25,596 bases of DNA from a virus (IMGVR_UViG_3300049212_000028:1-25596), one strand, 5' to 3'; positions 6,755 through 11,991 are shown, numbered from the stretch's first letter. Notes: a model not told the origin generated them from the sequence alone. Numbers and translations are program-made.

Positions 6755-6997
6755 TCAGATCAGCCCTTGGCGGCATGCGGCGACGGCGATCTCCGCATTG
6801 CTCTTGAGCCCGGTCTTTTGGACGATGCGCGAGCGATACGTGCTGACGGTCTTCACGCTCAGACCGAGGCGGTTCGCGGTGAGGGCCGGCGACTCGCCCT
6901 TGGCAATCGCAAGCATGACTTCCCACTCGCGATCCGACAGGCCGCGTTCGACGTTTGACTGGTAGGTGGATCGCAGAATCAGTTTCTTGTCCGTCAT
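6755..6997 (-). CDS. Stand-alone LuxR/GerE-type helix-turn-helix regulator
   Basis: 80 residues. Residues about 19-80 form a GerE/LuxR HTH: LSDREWEVMLAIAKGESPAL, then TANRLGLSVKTVSTYRSRIV (the recognition helix region) and LKSNAEIAVAACRQGLI. There is no receiver or ligand-binding domain; only 18 residues precede the HTH. The start at ATG 6997 is preferred because GGAG lies 6 nt upstream, while a further in-frame ATG at 7036 has no site. It would bind DNA as a dimer and regulate phage or host genes. Confidence 0.88.
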   Translation of the reverse strand: MTDKKLILRSTYQSNVERGLSDREWEVMLAIAKGESPALTANRLGLSVKTVSTYRSRIVQKTGLKSNAEIAVAACRQGLI

Positions 6998-7050
6998 TGC
7001 TCGCTCCAAATATTTGTCGAAAACTTTCCAGGTCATCAGGACACTGAGGG

Positions 7051-7242
7051 TTATCGAGTCTCGGCCATCGCGGCACGCAGGGCGGTTGCGCACTGGGCGA
7101 ATCGCTTCGCCTTGAACCGCAGGCTGCGGATCTGCTGTTTGTGCCGGTCGTCTTCGAGGGCGAGCACGATGGAATGTCGCGCCATGTCCTCGCACCACTC
7201 GGCAAGCGTCAGCAGATCCTTGCGGCTTCGTTTCTTGCTCAT
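7051..7242 (-). CDS. Hypothetical basic helical protein, 63 aa
   Basis: ATG at 7242. Highly basic and helical (MSKKRSRKDLLTLAEWCEDM, then LRFKAKRFAQCATALRAAMA). It could be a small nucleic-acid or protein-binding helix bundle. No family recognised. It lies between the LuxR-type regulator and the CxxC protein, 8 nt from the latter. Confidence 0.7.
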   Translation of the reverse strand: MSKKRSRKDLLTLAEWCEDMARHSIVLALEDDRHKQQIRSLRFKAKRFAQCATALRAAMAETR

Positions 7243-7250
7243 CGCGCGCT

Positions 7251-7472
7251 CTACACGCTGAGTAGGCCGTTGTTGATCGCCCGGCGCTTCGCCTCGCCGA
7301 GTGGCTTGTCCAAGTCAGCCAACTCCAAGCCGCTGGCGTATTCATTGCCGTCGTTGCCCCATCTGGAAAGCACGGTCGGCCGGAACCCTCCGTGATCGCA
7401 GAAGTACAGATCGAACTCGCCAAACTCACCGAGTGAGGTGCAGTGCTCGCAGTCGTGTGTGTATCGCGGCAT
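7251..7472 (-). CDS. Small phage protein with HDCEHCTSLG motif, 73 aa
   Basis: ATG at 7472. The start (MPRYTHDCEHCTSLGEFGEF then DLYFCDHGG) has a CxxC plus a later Cys/His that could bind zinc. A segment PTVLSRWGNDGNEYASGLEL follows. This HDCxxCxxLG...DLYxC...PTVxxRxGxDGxxYxSG arrangement recurs in small phage and plasmid proteins of unknown function. No enzymatic motif is known to me. Confidence 0.8.
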   Translation of the reverse strand: MPRYTHDCEHCTSLGEFGEFDLYFCDHGGFRPTVLSRWGNDGNEYASGLELADLDKPLGEAKRRAINNGLLSV

Positions 7473-7500
7473 GTGCGTCAGATCCTGATTTGTGCGCGGA

Positions 7501-7725
7501 CTACGCTGGCGGCTGCAACATGCCGGACGTTTCGCGCGTTACGCCGTCTCGGTCGGGGCGGTAGTTGATCGGCCGCAGAATCAATTCGGTCGGCAGGCTG
7601 TAGTTAGGAACGCTGCACGAGCGCATGTTGAATTCGTAGCCGAAATAGCCGTCGCTTATCTGCACGGTTTCGATGCCGAGGCGCTTCCAGCCTTCCAGCG
7701 CGTCAATCAGTTTTTGAATGTCCAT
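7501..7725 (-). CDS. Hypothetical phage protein, 74 aa
   Basis: Start taken as ATG 7725 because GGGAG lies 6 nt upstream; a TTG two codons earlier is less likely. The N-terminus (MDIQKLIDALEGWKRLGIET) is a helix followed by a beta-rich part (VQISDGYFGYEFNMRSCSVP). This order, a helix with an 'LIxxLExxKxxG' pattern and then strands, is common in small phage proteins without assigned function. Confidence 0.7.
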   Translation of the reverse strand: MDIQKLIDALEGWKRLGIETVQISDGYFGYEFNMRSCSVPNYSLPTELILRPINYRPDRDGVTRETSGMLQPPA

Positions 7726-7740
7726 GCTCAACTCCCGATC

Positions 7741-7953
7741 TCAATGCGTGCGTTGACGCGCGATCAAGCATTCACGGTGGCCGTAAATGCGGACCGCGCA
7801 ACCCGCGTAGGTGTATCGGTCATCGGCCGTCGCTCTCATCTCCGACATCGCAAAGACTTCCGAGACATGCTTGTCACAGCACTCGCACTTGCCGAACTTC
7901 TCGGAAGAGGCGCCAGTGCTTTTCATTCGGTATGCGTACATGGAGCTGCTCAC
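7741..7953 (-). CDS. Small cysteine-containing putative zinc protein, 70 aa
   Basis: GTG at 7953 gives MSSSMYAYRMKSTG; an ATG at 7941 is an alternative, and neither has a strong ribosome binding site. KCECCDKHVSEVF followed by GHREC provides four cysteines and histidines arranged as a likely treble-clef or ribbon site. It begins 10 nt after the stop of the 58-aa gene. Role unknown. Confidence 0.65.
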   Translation of the reverse strand: MSSSMYAYRMKSTGASSEKFGKCECCDKHVSEVFAMSEMRATADDRYTYAGCAVRIYGHRECLIARQRTH

Positions 7954-7963
7954 GATCAGGCGG

Positions 7964-8140
7964 TCAGGTACTCAAAGTGACAATCGCTGAATCCAGCGCC
8001 GCCACCGTGCGCACCGACAGGTCCACAAGGCGCTCCAGAAAGTTATCGGGAGTCGCCGGGCCGTTCTCCAGCAGCGCATCGTGGGCATCGCGCAGCTGGC
8101 GCAAGCTTTTTATGAGCTGTTTCTTTTCTTGAGCGTCCAT
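7964..8140 (-). CDS. Small helical phage protein, 58 aa
   Basis: ATG at 8140 overlaps the TGA of the upstream gene as TGATG, so it is translationally coupled. The product (MDAQEKKQLIKSLRQLRDAH and on) is an amphipathic helix-turn-helix-like hairpin ending in VAALDSAIVTLST. No known motif. Small size and the overlap make it easily missed, but codon phase and coupling support a real gene. Confidence 0.68.
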   Translation of the reverse strand: MDAQEKKQLIKSLRQLRDAHDALLENGPATPDNFLERLVDLSVRTVAALDSAIVTLST

Positions 8141-8454
8141 CACGCCTCCGGCCCGTTGATCGCCAAGTACTCGGTTTCCACGACGTCGAGCGCATCGTCC
8201 ACTCGCCCGGCGCGCAGCAGCTGGCGAAGTTGAGCAACGAACCGCTCGTGCTCGACGTGCTTCCAGCGCAGCGTCATGGTTTGAGAGGCGACGACGCCAG
8301 GACTGCAGGCGTCGTCACAGGGGGAACATTCTTCCGGCAGTTCCTGGGCACCGCTTTGAGCTGACTTACGCCCGTGCTGCCAATCACCGGAAGAATGCGA
8401 GGAACCATTGAGAATTCGGTCGATGCCGAGCATCGTGTGTTCGGCGAGATTCAT
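8140..8454 (-). CDS. Hypothetical phage protein, 104 aa
   Basis: ATG at 8454 overlaps the upstream stop (ATGA). The first two-thirds look poorly structured, with a PEECSPCDDACSPG cysteine group. The C-terminal third (HERFVAQLRQLLRAGRVDDA then LDVVETEYLAI) is helical. No family recognised. It is an early member of the leftward operon, close to the promoter. Confidence 0.7.
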   Translation of the reverse strand: MNLAEHTMLGIDRILNGSSHSSGDWQHGRKSAQSGAQELPEECSPCDDACSPGVVASQTMTLRWKHVEHERFVAQLRQLLRAGRVDDALDVVETEYLAINGPEA

Positions 8455-8636
8455 GCGGCCTCCAAAGTGCGCAGGGCCGCATCGATCTCATCGGCGGACA
8501 TTTTGAAAATGCCACTGAGGTCGATGTCCTTCGCCACACGCGGGCTCGTGATGATCGGGCTGCGAGGGTGAGCCTTGAGTTCACGACGGCTCTGGGCCAT
8601 CAGGTACTCGGCGAGGTCGGCTTCTTGGTTGATCAC
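8451..8636 (-). CDS. Hypothetical phage protein, 61 aa
   Basis: GTG start at 8636 overlapping the upstream TGA as GTGA, and ATGA overlap at its own end. The product (INQEADLAEYLMAQSRRELK then SPRVAKDIDLSGIFKMSADE) ends in IDAALRTLEAA. It is helical and soluble. The overlap arrangement is the main support for the GTG start. Function unknown. Confidence 0.68.
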   Translation of the reverse strand: MINQEADLAEYLMAQSRRELKAHPRSPIITSPRVAKDIDLSGIFKMSADEIDAALRTLEAA

Positions 8637-8815
8637 TTGCCGTTCCTCTTTCCGTTACGGTTCGCCGCGACCGCTGCATCGGCATGCTCACGTGCCTTGC
8701 TCGCGGCCAGCTCCGGGTTGCTTCGGTACTTCGGCGACCTGACGAGCTCGCCGTGCACCGAGGCGGCGACGGCGACTTTCAGGTTCTGGAGCTGGCGGCG
8801 GGTTAGCTGCGACAT
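8633..8815 (-). CDS. First gene of the leftward operon, basic 60-aa protein
   Basis: ATG at 8815. The protein (MSQLTRRQLQNLKVAVAASV then HGELVRSPKYRSNPELAASK) is basic and helical with a Lys/Arg/Asn tail. It occupies the promoter-proximal position where lambda-like phages place an early regulator, but I see no N-like arginine-rich RNA-binding motif at the N-terminus. Only 6 nt separate its start codon from the promoter -10 element, so the message is probably leaderless, and no ribosome binding site is visible. Confidence 0.75.
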   Translation of the reverse strand: MSQLTRRQLQNLKVAVAASVHGELVRSPKYRSNPELAASKAREHADAAVAANRNGKRNGK

Positions 8816-8821
8816 GGGCGA

Positions 8822-8851
8822 ACTATAGGCTCACCTTATGATTGTGGTCAA
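8822..8851 (-). promoter_or_regulatory. Leftward early promoter (PL-like)
   Basis: On the minus strand, -35 TTGACC (8846-8851) and -10 TATAGT (8822-8827) are separated by 18 nt (17 with CTATAG as the -10). The -10 overlaps one 15-bp operator and the -35 touches the second, so repressor binding would block polymerase. The first A of the ATG at 8815 is 7 nt past the -10, where transcription normally begins. Confidence 0.7.
8825..8839. promoter_or_regulatory. Left operator 1
   Basis: ATAGGCTCACCTTAT on the plus strand is the exact reverse complement of the right operator ATAAGGTGAGCCTAT at 10115-10129, 1.3 kb away. The site is an imperfect palindrome and covers the -10 of the leftward promoter. 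Confidence 0.8.
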
Positions 8852-8865
8852 TAGGGTAAACTTAT
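8851..8865. promoter_or_regulatory. Left operator 2
   Basis: ATAGGGTAAACTTAT (reverse complement ATAAGTTTACCCTAT) keeps the outer ATA..TAT arms and the C of CCTAT found in the other three sites. It starts 26 bp from the first left operator and borders the promoter -35. Confidence 0.65.
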
Positions 8866-8922
8866 ATTTTTCAGATATAGTCCTCCCACGGCCATCCCGG
8901 CCGGTCAGATCAGGAGAGGGTT

Positions 8923-9372
8923 ATGTCGATTTCGGGCAAGCCGTCTACGTTCTGCGGCTCGGATGTTGAGTACACCCGCCCAAACCATATGAGGCAACAG
9001 ATGGGAAGCGCCGATCCGCCAAACGATCCAGTAGTCGACCCTAGTCCGGAGATGATTTCTGCTGGCGTGGTTGCGCTTGAGGACTGGCGGGAAGTGGCCT
9101 TCGACGAGATGGTTGTTGCTGAAATTTATAAAGCCATGGTCTCTGCGTCGCCGCCAGCATTTCACGATGGATCTGAGTCACAAGTGCTTATAACTGGGGC
9201 AGGGAACAGCCTCAGTGTAGAACTGAGCCCGAGTTTTTCTCGCCCCGGATTGCCGAGAATGTCTCCTCTACGACGCCTTTTAGCGCGTCTCCTGCTTGGT
9301 ACATGGTGGCGAGAAGTTGAAGCGCATTTTTTGCAGGCCCCTCGAACTGGAAGCGGCACTGAACAAAGTTGA
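8923..9372 (+). CDS. Plus-strand gene next to the left operators, 149 aa
   Basis: ATG at 8923 with GGAG 6 nt upstream. Residues about 43-75 (EMISAGVVALEDWREVAFDE then VAEIYKAMVSA) match a recurring small phage-protein motif, 'M(I/V)xAGxxAL...xxIYxAM'. After about residue 97 the frame is antisense to the end of the 9212-9502 gene and reads less like protein. Transcription would run opposite to the leftward operon from the operator region, so it could be repressor-controlled. Function unknown. Confidence 0.65.
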   Translation: MSISGKPSTFCGSDVEYTRPNHMRQQMGSADPPNDPVVDPSPEMISAGVVALEDWREVAFDEMVVAEIYKAMVSASPPAFHDGSESQVLITGAGNSLSVELSPSFSRPGLPRMSPLRRLLARLLLGTWWREVEAHFLQAPRTGSGTEQS

Positions 9373-9502
9373 GCGATCCAGAAAGATGGACCGGCATCGT
9401 ACCGTCGTATCTGAGAATGCAGTCAGTGAACTCGCAGTCGATGAACGTGCAACCGTCCATCTGAATGGTCATTTTTTCGAACTTTGTTTTTCGTGAGATC
9501 AC
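9212..9502 (-). CDS. Pentapeptide-like beta-repeat protein in rex position
   Basis: 96 residues, GTG at 9502 with AGGGAG upstream at good spacing. The N-terminal half (MDGCTFIDCEFTDCILRYDG, later LNFVQCRFQFEG) has the alternating F/C pattern of pentapeptide-like right-handed beta-helices; the C-terminal half (ALQLLATMYQAGDALKGVVE) is helical. It is the last gene of the repressor transcription unit. By position it could be expressed in the lysogen, as rexA/rexB are in lambda. Its 3' end overlaps the convergent plus-strand gene by 161 nt. Confidence 0.75.
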   Translation of the reverse strand: MISRKTKFEKMTIQMDGCTFIDCEFTDCILRYDGTMPVHLSGSLNFVQCRFQFEGPAKNALQLLATMYQAGDALKGVVEETFSAIRGEKNSGSVLH

Positions 9503-9534
9503 GAGGGGGCTCCCTTTCGTTGTGGTTGTGATCC

Positions 9535-9726
9535 CTAGCTGCTCTTCCAGGCAAGATAGAGAAGCAGCGCGACAGCAATCCAGAGCGCACGCTTTAGGTC
9601 ATCGACTACCTCGCGTAAAGCTGCCAGCTCGGATCGAAATTGCCCTATGGTGTCTTTGATTTCCTCGACTTCGTCAGGCAGTGACCACGGCTCGGCGAAC
9701 GCGTCTTCCCAGTCGTCCGTAGCCAT
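9535..9726 (-). CDS. Small coiled-coil protein with C-terminal membrane anchor
   Basis: 63 residues, ATG 9726, 7 nt after the repressor stop. An acidic N-terminus (MATDDWEDAFAEPWSLPDEV) is followed by a heptad-like helix (EIKDTIGQFRSELAALREVV) and a terminal hydrophobic segment (LWIAVALLLYLAW, residues 48-60). The topology predicts a tail-anchored inner-membrane protein with a cytoplasmic coiled coil. Co-transcription with the repressor and the membrane location suggest superinfection exclusion, by analogy only. Confidence 0.78.
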   Translation of the reverse strand: MATDDWEDAFAEPWSLPDEVEEIKDTIGQFRSELAALREVVDDLKRALWIAVALLLYLAWKSS

Positions 9727-9733
9727 AGCGGCT

Positions 9734-10090
9734 CTACTGTTTGGTGTTCTCGGTCTTGACGAAATCCGCGTATCTGGCGATTTGGCGCCGGAGTTCAGGA
9801 TCAAGCTCGCCCCATCTCTGGAGGAATGGCTCGGTCTCGGGCGTAGCAGCGGGGTGCTTCGGACCGCGCTCTGTGTAGAGCCATTCGACGCACACATTTA
9901 ATTCCTTTGCCAGCTTGAGCACAGATGGATGTTCGGGTGCGCGATTGGGCAGCCCCCACTCATGGACGGCCGGCTGGCTCACTCCGGCCATTTTCGCAAG
10001 CCGGGTTTGGGTCGCCCGCTCTTTGGGATGGCGCTCCTTCAGCGCCTCTAAGGCTCGTTCCAGAAAGGTTCTTTCGCGCGTTTTGGCCAT
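9734..10090 (-). CDS. Short CI-like prophage repressor (XRE-type HTH)
   Basis: 118 residues, start ATG 10090. An XRE helix-turn-helix lies at about residues 27-65 (TRLAKMAGVSQPAVHEW, then HPSVLKLAKELNVCVEWLYT), with the VxxEWLYTxRGPK ending usual in CI-type repressors. The C-terminus (FLQRWGELDPELRRQIARYA) is one short helix. There is no LexA/S24 autoprotease domain, so RecA-driven self-cleavage is not expected. Divergent from the Cro-like gene across two operators. No ribosome binding site is seen. Confidence 0.85.
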   Translation of the reverse strand: MAKTRERTFLERALEALKERHPKERATQTRLAKMAGVSQPAVHEWGLPNRAPEHPSVLKLAKELNVCVEWLYTERGPKHPAATPETEPFLQRWGELDPELRRQIARYADFVKTENTKQ

Positions 10091-10114
10091 AGGCCAATTC
10101 TGCGAGATTGCGCC

Positions 10115-10129
10115 ATAAGGTGAGCCTAT
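10115..10129. promoter_or_regulatory. Right operator 1
   Basis: ATAAGGTGAGCCTAT, identical in inverted orientation to the left operator at 8825-8839. It lies between the repressor start and the rightward promoter -35. Confidence 0.8.
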
Positions 10130-10156
10130 TGCATAATCATAAGGCAATCCTATACT
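10129..10156 (+). promoter_or_regulatory. Rightward early promoter (PR-like)
   Basis: -10 TATACT (10151-10156) with a weak -35 TTGCAT (10129-10134), 16-nt spacer. The -10 overlaps operator 10139-10153. The Cro-like ATG begins 10 nt after the -10, so the transcript would have almost no leader. Confidence 0.65.
10139..10153. promoter_or_regulatory. Right operator 2
   Basis: ATAAGGCAATCCTAT shares ATAAGG and CCTAT with the operator 24 bp upstream. It covers the start of the rightward -10, suiting repression of that promoter. Confidence 0.75.
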
Positions 10157-10165
10157 CTTCGTGCT

Positions 10166-10378
10166 ATGCAAGCGTTGCGCTCCTACCTGGACAGGACGAA
10201 TACGACCCAGTCGGCATTCGCGAAACGAGTTGGCGTGAGTCAGGCGACGGTGGCGAACTGGGTGAACGGGGTTCACTCGGCCTCTGCCGAGCAGCTGAGA
10301 AACATCGCGCGTGAGGCAGGTTGCAGCGTTGACGAACTGTTGGCTGACAGCGCATCCGAGCGCCCGAACGTAGCCTAG
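10166..10378 (+). CDS. Cro-like XRE-family DNA-binding protein
   Basis: 70 residues, ATG 10166. Nearly the whole protein is an XRE helix-turn-helix: MQALRSYLDRTNTTQSAFAK, then RVGVSQATVANWVNGVHSAS and AEQLRNIAREAGCSVDELLA. It is first in the rightward operon and divergent from the CI-like repressor, the position of lambda cro, so it probably binds the same operators and favours lytic growth. No ribosome binding site is present upstream; translation is probably from a leaderless message. Confidence 0.88.
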   Translation: MQALRSYLDRTNTTQSAFAKRVGVSQATVANWVNGVHSASAEQLRNIAREAGCSVDELLADSASERPNVA

Positions 10379-10398
10379 CCGTGCCTGATCTCTCTTCA

Positions 10399-10542
10399 AT
10401 GCCATCTCGAATTTCCCCGCTGAGTTTAGTGCCCAGCGGAGTTTCCACATGGCGACACAGCACGCAACCTGAAGAGTATTCCCCACGGCTCAATTCAGAG
10501 TATCCCTCACGAATTCTTGTGACGGTGGAGTCAAAACCGTGA
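10399..10542 (+). CDS. Possible small gene after cro-like gene, 47 aa
   Basis: ATG 10399 (an in-frame GTG at 10381 would add 6 residues). The product (MPSRISPLSLVPSGVSTWRH and on) has no recognisable motif and no ribosome binding site. Support comes only from its place in the operon and the GTGA overlap with the next frame at 10539. Confidence 0.25.
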   Translation: MPSRISPLSLVPSGVSTWRHSTQPEEYSPRLNSEYPSRILVTVESKP

Positions 10543-10775
10543 CGCACATCGCAAAAATTAGATGCGTAATGGCGCGGTCGTTGACTGTGCTCGCGCAAGC
10601 TGATCTCACATTCGTTGATAAAACAAACGTTTGTCACTTTTTGTGCACTCACGGTGCCGCTCTTCTGCGCATATCCCTTAGAAAATTTCGTGGGGCCATT
10701 TCGCGTTACCCCATAACTGACAGACATTTCATTTTTCATGCGCGCACTTTGCCGGCCGCGAGTTTTTTTGCCTAG
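10539..10775 (+). CDS. Possible small gene, 78 aa, low support
   Basis: GTG 10539 overlaps the stop of the preceding weak frame as GTGA. The sequence (MTHIAKIRCVMARSLTVLAQ and on) is basic with hydrophobic patches and no motif. It covers the ACAAACGTTTGT palindrome, which rather suggests regulatory DNA. No ribosome binding site. Confidence 0.22.
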   Translation: MTHIAKIRCVMARSLTVLAQADLTFVDKTNVCHFLCTHGAALLRISLRKFRGAISRYPITDRHFIFHARTLPAASFFA

Positions 10776-10784
10776 CCGATACAT

Positions 10785-11228
10785 ATGCAAACTAATTCCG
10801 AAGATCGGCAGCAGCTTGCATTTGAGCTGGTGCAGCCTCCACCGGAGCCGCATGTGGAGCCGGTGACGCCGGAGTTGATTCGCATTGTCCGCCGCAAGCC
10901 AACGCTTTTACACGCCTGGAATTTCGCGCAGGAGTTCTCAGGTCTTCAGGACAAACAGATATACGAACCGCTGGCCATCGACAGCTCGCACTGGACAAAG
11001 ATCGGCAAGGGCACAGCATCGCCGCCGGCTGATGGGAGATTCACTAAATACTTTCAGCTCGTGGGTAACGAGTTCCCGCTGATCTGGCTGGCAGAGGCGT
11101 GCGGCTATGACTGGACGACGATCCGCAAGCACCAATCCAACGAGCAGAAGCGCATCGCCGATCTTGAGCGTGAGAACACCGAACTGAAACGCGCGATGAG
11201 TCTTTGGGCGGAGGCGCATCGCAAATGA
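10785..11228 (+). CDS. Phage regulatory protein with HTH-like core and coiled-coil tail
   Basis: 147 residues, ATG 10785, no strong ribosome binding site. The core (about residues 40-105: AWNFAQEFSGLQDKQIYEPL, SSHWTKIGKGTASPPADG, then FQLVGNEFPLIWLAEACGYD) matches a familiar phage DNA-binding type with an XRE-like fold, found just after cro in many proteobacterial phages and often called CII-like. A terminal coiled coil (RIADLERENTELKRAM) should oligomerise it. A role in the lysis/lysogeny decision is inferred. ATGA overlap with the next gene. Confidence 0.75.
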   Translation: MQTNSEDRQQLAFELVQPPPEPHVEPVTPELIRIVRRKPTLLHAWNFAQEFSGLQDKQIYEPLAIDSSHWTKIGKGTASPPADGRFTKYFQLVGNEFPLIWLAEACGYDWTTIRKHQSNEQKRIADLERENTELKRAMSLWAEAHRK

Positions 11229-11509
11229 CCAACACCAGCTCCTTCCGCGGCATCCAAGGTATTCGCGAGATCAAAGCACGGATGACTCAGTTGGTCGCGT
11301 GGTACGCCAAGCACAAGCCCGAGGTGCGCGAGTTGGTGATCGAACGCACGGACTACGACCTCATAGCGCGCTGGCCCAAAGCGGCGAACGTCGAAGGCTT
11401 CGACGTCACCGATAACGGAATTTTCTTCTCAGGCATGCGCCTGACCTACACCACCGGCCAGGGCCGCTATGAGAAGCGGCAGGGCCCAGAACAGGCGCTG
11501 ATCCAATGA
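11225..11509 (+). CDS. Hypothetical phage protein, 94 aa
   Basis: Start chosen at ATG 11225 (MTNTSSFRGIQGIREIKARM) because it overlaps the upstream TGA. A helical first half (TQLVAWYAKHKPEVRELVIE) is followed by beta-rich sequence (DVTDNGIFFSGMRLTYTTGQ). No family recognised. Coupled by ATGA to the 54-aa gene downstream. Confidence 0.75.
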   Translation: MTNTSSFRGIQGIREIKARMTQLVAWYAKHKPEVRELVIERTDYDLIARWPKAANVEGFDVTDNGIFFSGMRLTYTTGQGRYEKRQGPEQALIQ

Positions 11510-11670
11510 GCGATATATCCGAGCTGATGGCGAAGAGCTTCAGTATCGAAGAGCTTGCCAACCGACTTCGCGATCATGGCGAGCCTGCTGTGCGCATCCT
11601 TGCCGAGAAGGTCATCTCCGCTATCGACCGCCAAGAGCTTCGTGAGTCGGAAGATGGCGATGAGTTTTGA
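11506..11670 (+). CDS. Small helical acidic protein, 54 aa
   Basis: ATG 11506 overlaps the upstream stop as ATGA. The product (MSDISELMAKSFSIEELANR then LRDHGEPAVRILAEKVISAI) is amphipathic and ends in an acidic tail (ESEDGDEF). No motif. The overlaps on both sides support translation. Confidence 0.65.
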   Translation: MSDISELMAKSFSIEELANRLRDHGEPAVRILAEKVISAIDRQELRESEDGDEF

Positions 11671-11770
11671 TTTCCTCGAATCCCTGCGCTCTAACCATCC
11701 CCTTGAGCGCGGGAACTCTGCCGCCCGTTGGAAACGACGGGCGGATTTTTCTTCTGAGGTGACGTCATGA
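11660..11770 (+). CDS. Possible 36-aa gene carrying an intrinsic terminator
   Basis: ATG 11660 overlaps the end of the upstream gene by 11 nt, and its TGA overlaps the next ATG as ATGA, both typical of this operon. The peptide begins MSFDFLESLRSNHPLERGNS. Its 3' half encodes a strong terminator hairpin, so ribosome movement through it could affect termination. It may be a leader-type peptide or chance. Confidence 0.4.
   Translation: MSFDFLESLRSNHPLERGNSAARWKRRADFSSEVTS
11721..11750 (+). terminator. Intrinsic terminator inside the rightward early operon
   Basis: Perfect 8-bp stem CCGCCCGT (11721-11728) / ACGGGCGG (11737-11744) with an 8-nt loop, followed by ATTTTT. Genes continue downstream in the same direction, so read-through or antitermination is needed. 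Confidence 0.8.
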
Positions 11771-11991
11771 GCTGCCACGACACCCAAAACGATCGGCTGC
11801 TGGCGGAGTTCAAACGCCGCCGCTATCTCACGATGCGCGACATCTTCGACAAGCTCCACATCAACAACCCTTGGGCTCGCATCTCTGAGCTGCGCAAGCG
11901 CCACCGAATCAAAGATGACTTCGTGAAGACGAAGGGCGGGGCGCGCATCAAGGTCTACTGGCTGGCCGAAGGGCGGAAGCGCGCAGCGTGA
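11767..11991 (+). CDS. Small winged-helix/HTH phage protein, 74 aa
   Basis: ATG 11767, with AGGTGA 5 nt upstream. The sequence (DRLLAEFKRRRYLTMRDIFD, then WARISELRKRHRIKDDFVKT) fits a short winged helix: helix, 'LTxxDI' turn, recognition helix ARISELRKR, then wing strands around IKVYWL. Such proteins are common in early phage operons upstream of replication genes and are assumed to bind DNA. It is the first gene after the internal terminator. GTGA overlap downstream. Confidence 0.75.
   Translation: MSCHDTQNDRLLAEFKRRRYLTMRDIFDKLHINNPWARISELRKRHRIKDDFVKTKGGARIKVYWLAEGRKRAA

Larger units (their letters stand above)
10379..10784. other. 406-nt stretch after cro-like gene with weak frames only
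   Basis: It holds two weak plus-strand frames (listed separately), a 12-bp palindrome ACAAACGTTTGT at 10623-10634 in locally AT-rich DNA, and a direct repeat AGAGTATTCC / AGAGTATCCC at 10473 and 10497. In lambda this interval holds tR1, nutR and the cII start with PRE. I find no convincing intrinsic terminator here. A regulatory function is likely but not shown. Confidence 0.4.

Noticed and set aside
8816-8922. Second, rightward sigma-70 promoter for the 8923 gene
   Set aside because: A TATAGT at 8876-8881 and TATATT at 8863-8868 exist, but neither has a good -35 at proper spacing; left as possible only.
10164-10853. 229-aa minus-strand frame antisense to the cro-like gene and the following interval
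   Set aside because: No ribosome binding site, no motif, and its second half is the mirror of a real HTH gene; chance openness is more likely, although the part over 10379-10735 cannot be fully excluded.
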